Positions 35,398 through 45,950 of a DNA stretch of 64,000 bases are shown piece by piece (position 1 is the first letter of the stretch; each line of letters begins with the position of its first letter). A program made the translations under genes and the position numbers. The notes below the pieces were generated by a model that searched no databases, had not been told where the DNA came from, and was given only the letters and a program-made list of their open reading frames with translations. Source of the stretch: Acanthosepion esculentum (Eukaryota > Mollusca > Cephalopoda > Sepiida > Sepiidae); the NCBI GenBank assembly GCA_964036315.1, contig OZ038478.1:141212005-141276004 (forward strand). The letters are read 5' to 3'.

Positions 35398-38300
35398 CTA
35401 ACCGGCATCAAAATGCCACTCCAGGTCAGCCCCTTTTACTCGACACATCAACGCAAGATTCACACACCTTTTGACAAATCCTGATGTGGTTAGCCGCCGC
35501 CTTTCCGTCCTAATCTTGACTTTAAGCTGACGCTTAAAGAACAAGATCAGTAGGGAAGAAGTGAACTTCTCGTCCTCATAGAATTCCTTCTGACGCGTCG
35601 TCCAAATCACGACTCTCATAACACCTAGTAAGAGACAGAACACATAATGTTCAGCCTTCGTCATCTGCGGCACCACATTCGTACAAACAAAACTGGCCTC
35701 AAGGACAAAGAACTTTCCCTGCAGCATGCGAACCCTGAGGCCTTCAACAAACTTGCACAACGGCACTACCGCCCTGCAATGAAAGAAGGCGTGACCCATA
35801 ATCTCGACCTCTCCAGTACAGCGACGGCAGTTTGGATATTTCTCCAAGCCTGCTGAACAAAGTCTCTTGCCGACCCAGAGGGCCCCACAAATCACCAACC
35901 AGGTGAGTGATGCCTCATCATTATTGAGACATTTCAACCCAGGCGCACAAAGCCATATCGATCGAGCCTCCTGCTTCGTAAGACCTAGCTCGCCAATCAG
36001 ATCATCCTGAACGGCCCCACTGACTAACACTTGATACAATGCCCTACGAGACAACGCCTGGAAGTTGGAGAGGCCATCCGACGCCCGTGGGAGGCGTTTC
36101 AGAGCATGACAACATTCGCGGTAGAAGGAGCATTCGGCTCGGCGTGTGCGGCCGGCCTCCTCCCGGCACGAGTGCACACTTCTCAGGGATGGGAAATGTT
36201 CACGGACGTCTACCTTCTAGAAGGGGCCCTCCTCATCCAATCCGCGACACATTCAGTCCAGAAGGTTGATGCGAAGCATATATTGACGATTCTCAATGCT
36301 AGGCATAACCAGACCGCCCTCAGAGGGATGAAGGCAACAGATCTCGCGAGATACCATAGCGGTTTTGTCTCTCCACAAGAAAGAGAACAAGAGCCTTACT
36401 AATAAAATTACTCTGGTAGACGAGAGTGGAACTACAGAGAGTCGGTTAAGGAGAATCGGGTAGATGTGTGAAATACATACTTCCGCCCTCCCCTTCAAGG
36501 AAAGCCTCCTCCGAGACCACAGATTAACCGCGATCTCGGCCTTCCCTTCTACCTCCGACCAATTCATTTCCAACTGGAGATCACGACCGAACCAGACGCC
36601 GAGTATCTTGATCGGCCCATACGTCCAGAGGAAAGGTCCAGGAAGAGAAACTTCCTTCCACGCACCCAACCGCAAGCCAACAGACTTATCGCGGTTGATT
36701 TTGGCACCTGTCACCATCTCATACCCACTGATTTCTTTGCTGACTTCGTCAATCTCGGCTCTGTTCGACACAAGAACCGAAACGTCGTCAGCATAGGCAG
36801 AATACCTGGCTGAGGTGGTAGCCCCAGGCAAGGAAATTCCGTGCAGGACCGGATTCACCATTAACTTAGAAGGAAAGGTTCCAACGCAAGAACGTAAAGC
36901 AAAGGCAAAAGCGGACAAACTTGACGAATGGAGCGAGACAATACGAAAGGCTTCGATCTTACCCCATTCAGCTCCACCAGCACACCGGGGGTCGCATACA
37001 AAAGTCGTATCTATGAGCGAAAGTCGGCTCCGAAACCGGCCGCCGAAAGGATATCCTCCAGAAAGCGATGGTCAACCCTATCAAAGGCCTTGGATTGATC
37101 TAAATTGATCAGCGCAGATTCACTGTCGACTTGTTCTAAGATCAAGCGTACCATATGGAGGTTATCCTGAATAGTCCTGCCCTTCACAGCACAAGTCTGT
37201 TCGGAGTCAATCAAACTAGACAGGACAAGCTGCAAACGGTTGGCTAAGATCTTCGCCAAAATCTTTAACTCTGTGTTTAACATAGTCAAAGGGCAAAAGT
37301 TATTTACCCCATCCCCACCGTTCTTGTCCTTACGCATCAACTTGATCACACCCCTGGTGAAGCGTTGAAGATATAGACCCCTGCTTCATCCAGTTGTTGA
37401 AGATCAGTTCCAGCAAAAGAAACAAAAACGGGCGACTGCCTCAAGTAAACTTCGTAGGGAAGACCATCTAGTCCCGGAGATTTATCCAGGCCAACCTGCT
37501 TCAGCGCTTCCCATATTTCCGACTCTGTGATGGGACCCTCGCAACCAGCCGCTTCAGCTGCCTCAAGGCAGGGAATGTCGGCCAAATAGGCGTCGAACCG
37601 AGCAGGGCTCAGACCGGGCTTCCTGGTGAAAAGATCCTGAAAGTAATCTCGAAAAGCCTCCCATATACCCGCGTTTGTAGTCACGGTCCGATTATCCGGC
37701 AATGTGACGCACGCGATATGTTGCCTAGCAGCGCACCGATTTTCCTCTGCACGCAATTCAGAGGCCATATTCGTCGCCTCAGAGGACATTCATTTTAACT
37801 TAGCCCTAACTACTAGAACTTGATCCTTATTGATAATCAAGGAGGACAACTCTGCCTTAGTGAAGGCTATTTCCCCACTATTACGGGATTTCACTGCCCG
37901 ATCAACATTTTCTTCTAAAGCCTTTTGCGCCGCTAATCTATCTAGATTCAGTCGACGACTAAAATCGGCAGCAGACGTTCTAAATTTGGATTTTAATTTA
38001 TCCCACCAGGCATTCACTAAAACCGCCCCCGTCAATTCCCTCTGTATCATTAGTAGCAGCTGGTCCCGGAAATCCTGCTCACCAAATAGTGAGCAGTTTA
38101 ATTTCCAGTACCCAGCCAACATAACCTTAGGATTATCTAAGTTTACACGGACCCGGACAAGCCTATGATCCGTATACACTATATAATGGAAGCTTGGACA
38201 CCCTAAGAGCCCTACATCGACTCTCCTAACTAAAACTCGGTCGAGGTAGCTCGCAAACGTCCCAGGAGCCGAGTTGCCACTATTTGTCCAAGTCCATGCT

Positions 38301-38831
38301 ACCTCCCGAGGGTGCTCGTTCCGGTACTTATCGACAAGATTAAACCTGCCGATAAAGTCCGGAAATGGTTTCACATCAGGATTGTTAGTACCCGGTTTTT
38401 GCCCTATACGATCTATATCGGGGTCAAGGACGGCATTCCAATCCCCCGCTAAAACTACCCGACGAGATGTCGTCAAGTACGGCTCGATCTGCCGAAACAA
38501 AGCAGGTCGCTCAGAATGGTTATTGGGCGCATAAACCCCAATGAGTCGTAGAGCCTTATCCTTTATGGTAAAATCCAGCACGCAAAGCCTTCCCGCTGGA
38601 TCTGCGAAGACAAGAGTACATGCAGCCTTCAAAGACTTGCTCACTAGCCAAGAGATACCCCTCGAACAACCATCAAAACATGCTGAATAAATGGAGAACC
38701 CCTTAGACAGTATGTCCTCACGGTCATGAGAAGAAAACCAGGTATCTTGCACACAACAAACATCCACCCCGAGTCGCTGAAGGTCACGACCTCAGGCCCC
38801 GCACATTTATACTAGCTAACCAGAGTGTCAT
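35398..38831 (-). pseudogene. L1/Tx1 ORF2: endonuclease, reverse transcriptase, zinc finger
   Basis: It starts at ATG 38829-38831 (MTLWLASINVRGLR); a shift near 38790 leads into the frame 38767-37790. Endonuclease motifs are VCCVQDTWFSS, VVLAGDWNAVLDPDIDRIG and YTDHRLVRVRV. A TGA at 37790 sits where a Trp codon would read on, then the frame continues to 37346. RT motifs after a further shift are LTMLNTELKILAKILANRL, ALINLDQSKAFDRVDHRFL (about 37130-37075) and YSAYADDVSVLVS (about 36800). The last frame (36177-35398) has a C-x2-C...H-x4-C finger, CRRCTGEVEIMGHAFFHC. At least four lesions separate it from an intact protein. Confidence 0.9.
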
Positions 38832-38849
38832 GATGAAAACTGATTAGGG

Positions 38850-39970
38850 TTGCGTTACTGGTTTAAACATGGTCGGGGTAAGGATACCAACAGCCTGTCC
38901 CATAGACACATGGCCCATCTCAGTCTTGATGGTACCGTCTTGGGAGATTCCGCCGATATCCCAGGGGAAAGTCAGTTTGAGTGCTCTATACAGGGAGGGG
39001 TGAACTAAAACTGGGACCCTCCCTGCACAAAATTGTTTTAATGATTTCAACTGCTGATTCTGTACAATTGCTATTGGCAAGGCCATCTTGTTGGACATGA
39101 TGGCCTCATCCAACATTGCCCAAATTTGTTTGGCTCCAGATTCTAATCACTGTGAGAACCCTTTGGGCCAGAGGGAAATTTTGTGGTACTTCCACGTCAA
39201 GATCCGCAAACTGTTTTATTGAAAGGAGATATCGTAAGTCTTTTATGTGATTGCCATAGTCTGTTGCCCTTTCTGCCTGAGCCGGGGAGATGCGGCAAAC
39301 ATCCTCTCCAAAATTGTGGATTTGTTTTTTTGAATTTTTTGTCTTTAAGCTCCTGAGTGGGTCTTCTGTTACGTTTGGAGGAGGGTGGAGGCATTTCTGA
39401 ATTTTTTCACGGGGGAAGGACTGGGAGTATGCAGAGGGGTGTGGGAGGGTTTTTTAATGTGGGAAGGACTGGGCGTGTGGAGAGGGCTATAGAATGATCT
39501 ATGTCTATAAGGGCTGGGATCTCTACTGAGGAGAAGTGATTTGGATAGTGATGTCAGGGGGGCTGGTCGTTTCTTGGGAGAAGGGAAGGACCGGGTAGAG
39601 GACGTTGAAGGAATAGGGTCTAATTGCTTTTTTTGGTGTCTAGTTTTTTTTTAAGCTCTTTGATTTTTTCTGTTTTCTCGTAGCCAGCATCATATTTCTG
39701 TTGCTTTTCCTTGAATGTCAGTTGAGAGGCTGGGGCATCGCCCTTAACGTTGCTAGAGGGAGTGGGGCTGTACGTGCCTTTCTTCCTTTGGGCTTCAGGG
39801 GATTCAGAACCCGCTGTCTCACGCTTCCCTCTGGCTCTACCATCAACTAGCCATTCCCCCTTCCCCTTCTCCGCAACTGCACTAGCAGCGGGCGAAGGCT
39901 CTTTGGGGAATGTGGTCTTTTGGCCAACCGAAGGATTATCCCTACTGGCCCCAGATGCTGACATGCCCAT
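38850..39970 (-). pseudogene. L1/Tx1 ORF1 (nucleic-acid-binding protein), broken
   Basis: Begins MGMSASGASRDNPSV at 39970 and has a charged helical stretch KEKQQKYDAGYEKTEKIKEL (about 39690-39640). Across a shift follows a Ser/Pro region with a repeated HTPSPS-x2-KK unit (about 39480-39400), then the frames 39394-39197 and 39116-38844. ORF1 proteins of this group bind the element RNA. No RRM or CCHC motif can be made out here, so the assignment rests mainly on position just upstream of ORF2. Confidence 0.65.
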
Positions 39971-40047
39971 TACAGGCGAGGCGGTAGGTAAAGACGCGGT
40001 CAGAGGGGGATTTTAGTCAACAGGAGATTGAAATCCAGAGGCCTTCT

Positions 40048-40522
40048 TCATGAAGAGACGATAGACACAAGTCTAGTCACAAACAGAAGAACAGAAATTC
40101 TAAAGTCAGCGTTTCCTTTTTGGATTCGTTCACGTGGCGTCGCGCGGGTGATGCTGCGAAAACTCGTTCCCAAGAAAGAGACTTTATCTTAAGTGGAAAA
40201 GAGGAATTCTATTTGAATCTAGAGCTTATCAGTACGTTTTTCGAGCAATAATCTTGCCAGAAACGGAGAGAGTTAAAAAAGCCGGGTCTAGTATTTACCG
40301 TAAGTGAAATGTATATTATGCCTGACTCATAAATCTGTCTAAGGATTTTATTATGGATATATTTTAAAATCTTCACAGAGTCGAAATCGAAATTATGGTC
40401 AGATTTATCTAAGTGTACAAACAAAGCACTACTTAAATTACTGAGGCGAATATCTCGTTTATGTTCGGAAACGCACAGTTTTTCTGTTTCTGACTAGACT
40501 TGTGTCTATCGTCTCTTCATGT
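40048..40522. repeat. Inverted repeat arms (about 45 bp) around a PLE fragment
   Basis: CATGAAGAGACGATAGACAC at 40049 continues through AAGTCTAGTCAC to about 40093. Its reverse complement, GTGTCTATCGTCTCTTCATG, ends at 40521, with GACTAGACTT before it. The arms are nearly identical and enclose about 385 bp. Confidence 0.9.
40205..40475 (-). mobile_element. Penelope-like element, C-terminal GIY-YIG-associated fragment
   Basis: The minus frame reads LCVSEHKRDIRLSNLSSALF, then HLDKSDHNFDFDSVKILKY, then RQIYESGIIYISLTVNTRPG and FFNSLRF. This is the usual end of PLE proteins, after the GIY-YIG core (EHKR...ALF.H....H.FDF). It lies between inverted repeat arms just upstream of the L1/Tx1 LINE. Confidence 0.78.
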
Positions 40523-40556
40523 TGACTTAAATATAAATATATTTCCAATAACCATG

Positions 40557-40592
40557 CCCTGAAGATGGTCTACTAGACCGAAACGTCTGACG
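40557..40592 (+). ncRNA. Hammerhead-like motif (best core of those found)
   Basis: The plus strand reads CCCTGAAGAT, GGTCT-ACT-AGACC (perfect 5-bp stem II), GAAA, then CGTC-T-GACG (a 4-bp stem III) and TC, giving a GUC triplet where hammerheads cleave. CUGANGA and GAAA are both present. One extra T lies between core and stem II, and stem I is weak. Confidence 0.5.
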
Positions 40593-40689
40593 TCGACAGT
40601 AAAACAAAATTAAAACAGTAAACTTGCATATTCGGATTTTGCTTTGTCTTTTCCATATTTTTCATCATACCGTCGGATCTACATCCACA

Positions 40690-40700
40690 TATTTGCTTAC

Positions 40701-40760
<60 letters not shown>
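40690..40760. repeat. (TA)n microsatellite
   Basis: About 55 bases of TA with a short TACATA lead-in, between the motif at 40.56 kb and the large PLE. Confidence 0.95.
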
Positions 40761-40765
<5 letters not shown>

Positions 40766-40904
40766 CATGTTTCATTAAATAATATAGATAAGTGTTGTCT
40801 ATATATTTTATGTAAGTTTTTTTTCATATAGTCTGATAATCTTAATAACATTATCATTAAACAATGAAAGAAAATCACAATATTGATACATACTTTTTTT
40901 AATC

Positions 40905-40945
40905 CAATCTAAGCTTTCGGCTTACATAAGCCATTATCAAAGATG
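40905..40945 (-). ncRNA. Degenerate hammerhead-like motif at the PLE 3' end
   Basis: The minus strand reads TTTGATAAT, GGCTTA-TG-TAAGCC (perfect 6-bp stem), then GAAAGC. It shares the stem II and GAAA layout with the other motifs, but the CUGANGA core is lost, so it cannot be active as it stands. Confidence 0.4.
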
Positions 40946-41172
40946 ACAATTACACAATATATCTATGCAATACACGAACAAGAAATTGATGATAATCTGT
41001 TTTTGTTTACATGGATGATTTCCAAGCAACGATAAACACGTGCAAATAAAACGCTGAAAGCGAAAATCGCGCAACAGCTCATGACGTCACACATGACCAT
41101 GCGAGAGTGAATCCGATGAGTATTGATTATGGAAAGCCGTTGGTATGAACCAATGACTTCTGTTACTAATTA

Positions 41173-43287
41173 TAGGCATTTAAGGGTATTTTTGGAGATT
41201 TCATAGTTTATTTTGTTCAGGTTAGGTTTCAACTGTTTTATGTATATAGCTTCAAGAATTTTTAGTTTTTGTTTATTGTTTTCATGTTTAAGTATAGTTT
41301 TGTTTTCGACGAGGATTTTCCGGAATTGTGTATGCGGCCAGGCATGTTGTTTGAAATGCCTAAAAATGTTAGAGTTATCATTCAAATGTAGTGTCAAGCT
41401 TCGTGAAAGCGAGTTTGTGGTGTGACCAACATAGATATTATTTAGTTCGTTGGAGATACAATCTCCCAAAGGGCACCTGAATTTGTAATCTATGTTGGTT
41501 TTTTTCAAATCGATAACTTGGGGAGAAGAATCATTGCGAATAATTGAGTTGGATATTTTAGATTTAGTGTAGTATATAATTAACTTAATTTTTTTGCTAG
41601 GATCTGTTGTAGATATGTTAGTATTTACTAATTTTTTTAGTATATTTTCATCTTGTTTATAATTAGTATGCATTTGATTACGATATAGGAGATTAATATG
41701 TTTGAGATTAGTAGAAGCAGTATTATGTACTATTTGCTTAGTATTGAGATTTCTAAGAAAGCATCTTATTTATTCATCAATTATATAGTTGGGAAAACTA
41801 TTATTAACAAGTGTTTGTTTTATATTCTTTAGTTCACTGTAAAAAATCTGTTTTGTGGATGAATCAGTTTCTGCACGGTGTATTAGATTTTTTATAATTG
41901 CTATTTTGTAGTAATATGGGCATTCGCTCTTGTAGTTAAGTGTACATGAATTTATGCTAGTAGGTTTTTTATATGGCGAAATAGTAAATTTGTTATTATT
42001 TGTGTTTATCAATATGTCAAGGAAAGGAATTTTATTATTAGTATTGAGTTCATACGTGAATTTGAGAAACATTTTTGTAGTTGAAGTATTTCATCTGTAT
42101 TTTCAACTAACATAAGAATATCATCAACGTATCTTACATAGATGGATGGTGTTTTAAAGTCTGTAAATATCTTATTTTCCAGGTTCGACATATAGAAATT
42201 ACTAAATGTCGGACCCAGTACTGAACCCATAGAGACACCATCACATTGTATATATATATTATTATTATGATCTAATAAAGGGACTTCAGTAGTACAAGCT
42301 AATAGTAGTTTCCGTAATATATTAGGATTAATTTTAAGTGGGGGTAAAGATGAGTTACTGTATATATTTCTTATAATTATGTCAATAGTTTCACTAACAG
42401 GGACATTGGTAAATAAGTTTTGAACATTAAGTGATGCTATGATTTCATTGTCGGGTTTTTCACTTTTTAGGATTTGGATTACTTCTAATGTTGACTTAAC
42501 ACTATATTTACTAGAAAGGTAAGGAGTAATGAGTTGGTTGATGTATTTTGTTAGTTGATATACAGGAGTTGGAATTTGTGATATGATAGGACGGAGAGGA
42601 TAGTTAGGTTTATGTGTTTTTATATTGCCGTATATGTAACCAGGCCTATAATCACCAAATATCTTAGGGAGTTTTAATGAGTTCTGTTCGGCATTATTAG
42701 CATTAATGAGTTTATTAAGCTTTGATTTTAGTTGGTTGGTCGGATTATTGTTGAGTTTTTTAAATTTTATGTGATCATGGAGTATGTGGTCAAGTTTTTT
42801 GTTATAATCTAATTTGTTTAGAAGGATGAAAATGTTGGTCTTGTCAGCTTTTTTTACGATTATGTCAGGGTGGTTGCGTAGTTCTTGTGCGGCAATTTTC
42901 AGTTGTTTAGTAAGTATTTTTGAGGAGTTTCGGCTTTTATCATGCCGATCCTTGAGTGCCTCAGCCTTAAGTAAGTCTTTGAATTCTGGTGTAGTTTTTA
43001 TTAGCTGTTCATTCTGGAGTTTAACGATGTTTTGGTATAGGGTTTCGATTTCTATTTTTTTAAAAAGTCGATTGTACTTACGGTATATATGGCAGTTAGG
43101 TCCAAGATTAAGTAATTCTTTTTGGTGCTTGATTAGTTCATAGTTGGAAAGGTTAATGTATTTATCCGTTTTGTCAGGAAGTGTGATATTACTTTTGTAT
43201 AATGTATTCAGTTTTTTAACAATTTTAAACCGGTGTTGTGCTTCAGATTTGTTGATAATTTCCGTGAGTCTATGCGTAATTTCCTCC

Positions 43288-43289
<2 letters not shown>
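41173..43289 (-). pseudogene. Penelope-like element RT and GIY-YIG protein, long frame without a start codon
   Basis: The minus strand is open from 43289 to 42009 (about 425 codons), but its first Met is in MGSVLGPTFSNFY at 42230, so most of it is missed by Met-based callers. Upstream of that Met it reads EAQHRFKIV, LKDRHDKSRNSSK, HPDIIVKKADKTN, YIYGNIKTHKP, LRPIISQIPTPVYQLTK and TTEVPLLDHNNN, then the palm YVRYVDDILML. A one-base shift near 42070 leads to KIPFLDILIN and FPNYIIDE, where a TAA (about 41774) interrupts. The last frame (41673-41170) has RCPLGDCISNELNNIYVG and an intact end. The N-terminal part is cut by (TA)n at 43290. Confidence 0.9.

Positions 43290-43347
<58 letters not shown>
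43290..43347. repeat. (TA)n microsatellite
   Basis: 58 bases of TA replacing the N-terminal part of the PLE frame. Confidence 0.97.
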
Positions 43348-43349
<2 letters not shown>

Positions 43350-43412
43350 ATAAAATAACTGAAAAAAAATTGGGTGTTTTTTTGCGAAAATATTTATTTC
43401 TATGTTTTTATA

Positions 43413-43448
43413 TATATTTAATATTTCAGACCACCTCGGCCCTTCCTC
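43413..43448 (-). ncRNA. Hammerhead-like motif upstream of the PLE
   Basis: The minus strand reads CTGAGGA, one extra A, GGGCC paired to GGTCT (with G-T pairs), then GAAAT. The layout matches the motifs at 40.56 and 23.05 kb. Confidence 0.35.
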
Positions 43449-43649
43449 AGAAATTAATTGAATTATTGTATTTGGCAGTTTGTTTACACTTTACAGCGTT
43501 CGTCGTTCGTCGTTAGACACGGACGTCACGTGATGTGGAATGCAACTATGTTTGTATTTTTTAACGTAAATCTAACGATAGTATTTTAGATGTTGTTTAA
43601 AAAGTTTTTTTTAACTATATCTAAAGAAATTTTTTAACTATTTAAATAT

Positions 43650-44530
43650 TTATACAGATTTAAAATACCCAAATCTTTGTTTAACCCTAGTTTATATGTG
43701 TCTAATTTTAAAATCCAGTATTTCTCTTTTTTTCTTGTGTATGTTGTACTAAAACCTGAGTCTATTAATATACATTTACAGTTGTCTAATGAATGTCCTG
43801 ATTGTTTAAAGTGTTCAGCTATGGGGGAATACGGATTGTTTTGACGTATGTCTTTTTGTGGTTGTTGAAACGAAATCTAAAATTAGTTCCGGATTCGCCA
43901 ATATATCCACTATTAGGACATATTGTGCAGAATAGGTAGTAAATTATATTATTGCTATCACAGGTGAGGCGAGGTGGATGTATTTTGATTTTGGAGTTGG
44001 GTATAGAAAATTCACTATCTGTTATTAGGTGTTTGCAAACTAGACAACGAGTTTTATTACATTTATAATTTCCTGTTTGTTTTGTATTATTTAGATATTT
44101 GGTAGAGGTGAGGATATCTGATGAGTTAGGTGTTTTTTTTTGCGTTGATGGATTGTTTAACGAAAATGTCTTTGATATTTTTGTTTAATTGGAGGTTCTT
44201 GTAATCATTTATAACTTTATGAATAAGTGTGTGGGAATATTGATTATGGTTAAAAACCATGGGAATCCGATTGTTGTTTTTACTTTTCTTGTATGTGAGA
44301 AGTGTGTTACGATTTATATGGATAGTTTTATTTAGTGCTTCTTTTATTATATTTATTGGGCATTTACATTTTAGGAATTGTTCTGTTAAGTTATTAATGT
44401 TGTGTAGAAAATCTAGATGGTATGAGCATATGCGTTTGATTCTTAGAAATGCGCTGTATACGATAGTTTTTATTAAATTTAAGAGGATGACAGCTTTTGA
44501 AGTGTAGGAATTTATGCTGGTTTGTGGGTT
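43650..44530 (-). mobile_element. Penelope-like element, second subfamily, RT tail and GIY-YIG
   Basis: The minus frame 44641-44126 reads NPQTSINSYTS, FLRIKRICSYHLDFL, NLTEQFLKCKCP, KSKNNNRIPMVFNHNQYSHT and IHKVINDYKNL. After a stop the GIY-YIG part follows (RLTCDSNNIIYYLFC near 43975, then SGYIGESGTNFRFRFNNHKK about 43912-43855) and NTLNNQDIH. The N-terminal RT is absent, cut at a TA microsatellite (44535-44570). The sequence differs from the PLE at 41-43 kb, so it is another subfamily. Confidence 0.85.
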
Positions 44531-44534
44531 TATG

Positions 44535-44570
<36 letters not shown>

Positions 44571-44575
<5 letters not shown>

Positions 44576-45689
44576 CTTAATTTTGGGATTTCTAAAATAT
44601 GTAATGTATATAATGTTTATATTACGTACATTAAGAAACAAGTATGTATAATAAAAAATAAATTATTAATGAAAAATTAAACTAAGTGCACAAAAAGGAG
44701 ACATCCATACTGTATATTGCTTTAATAAATATGAATCCTCCTATGTAGATGATAATTGTGTTTTTTGTTTTTTTCTGGAATGACCTTAATTTTTGCAATC
44801 TATAACATGATAAATACTAAAATTGGTATAAACTGTCACCCTAGGGTTATTATTATTTCAATGGAAACGCCTGTAGTGTGATATTAGTTTGCAAATTCAT
44901 TCTAAAAAAGGTAAAGTTCCATATACAAGGTGCATTCAAGAACCATGAAGAGAACGGTGAATAAGTTTTAAAAAGAGGAAACAGCAGAGAGTAAAACTGG
45001 ATTAGGAGATCATAACAGGAAGAGGGATCATAATTTCCATTTAGAGCTAAATACATTCTTAATTTTCAAAGTGAAGTCCAATAGTTTTATGAAACAAAAC
45101 GTGATCCTGTCGAAAATATGAACATCCCGTCAAAAGACGTTAAATTCAATTTCTCCGCCATAAACCTTGGTACGGGCAACACGTATCCGACTTCTCACTG
45201 TGATATGGCTTTTAATACTACGGAATAAATTTCTCCCTCACATGTACCATAAAACAATTGGAACCTAAAAATATACACAACAATACACACATAAATATAA
45301 ATAAATTTCATGAAATTGACATATTTTGCCATGTTTTTCCTCTTATTTCCTGTTGGGTTTTTCTTTTGTTTCTAGAACACAAGGTTAATTTCTGCTGCTC
45401 TGATGTGAGTGAACCCCAATAGACCTCAAGTGTAATAGTTAGATTATGCGGTACCTTATAGAAAAAAATCTACATTCATTGGCTGAACACTGAGCATTTC
45501 TGTCGGTTGAATTTTCTAAAAACGTCCTCTTAAAATGTTTTTTGTGTTTTTATTTATTTTATTTTTTTACAGGAACATCGATTTCTCAAGTTTATTAACT
45601 ATTATCGGATGTGAGCAAGGACGAGGTTTTGGATAGAATGGAAACAACGAGGAAACATATAAGATCATTAAGATTATTATAAGATCAGG
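44571..45689. other. No recognised gene
   Basis: AT-rich. Nothing recognised on either strand. Confidence 0.45.
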
Positions 45690-45950
45690 AAGAGGCAGCA
45701 CAGATTTCTGGGACACGTAATGAGAAAGAAGGGCTTGGAAATGTTCATACTTACAGGACCGACAGAGGTAAAGAGGAACAGGGGAAAGCAACACGTGACA
45801 TATTTAATGGGCTTGAGCAAGTGGATGATGGGACAGGTTCTGGGAGAAATAGCAAAATGACAAAATTTATTAAGAGCTACAAGGGAAATGAAGAGGTGGA
45901 GCGCTATGATCGTCTACGTCCTAAAGCACAATGTTAGTACTTAATTTCAT
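45690..45950 (+). mobile_element. RTE-like LINE ORF2 C-terminal remnant
   Basis: The plus strand reads QHRFLGHVMRKKGLGN, then in the next frame FILTGPTEVKRNRGKQHVTY, LSKWMMGQVLGEIAK and MIVYVLKHN. Order and motifs match the ORF2 tail of RTE-like elements and the remnant at 32.4 kb. A shift lies near 45740. Confidence 0.75.

Larger units (their letters stand above)
34740..40016 (-). mobile_element. L1/Tx1-type LINE, nearly full length
   Basis: On the minus strand: a short 5' leader (40016-39971), ORF1 (39970-38850), ORF2 (38831-35398) and a CA-poor, GT-rich 3' region (35397-about 34740). Base composition is clearly richer in GC than the flanks. ORF order, an APE-type endonuclease at the ORF2 N-terminus and a zinc-finger at its C-terminus are those of the L1/Tx1 group. 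Both ORFs have several frameshifts and stops. The 3' end is approximate and no poly-A tail is visible. Confidence 0.88.

Noticed and set aside
36031..38534. Plus-strand frames of 69-123 residues
   Set aside because: They are antisense shadows of the L1/Tx1 ORF2.
42814..43353. Plus-strand 109- and 69-residue frames with hydrophobic runs
   Set aside because: They are antisense to the PLE reverse transcriptase and run into (TA)n. The apparent membrane segments are an artefact of AT-rich antisense DNA.
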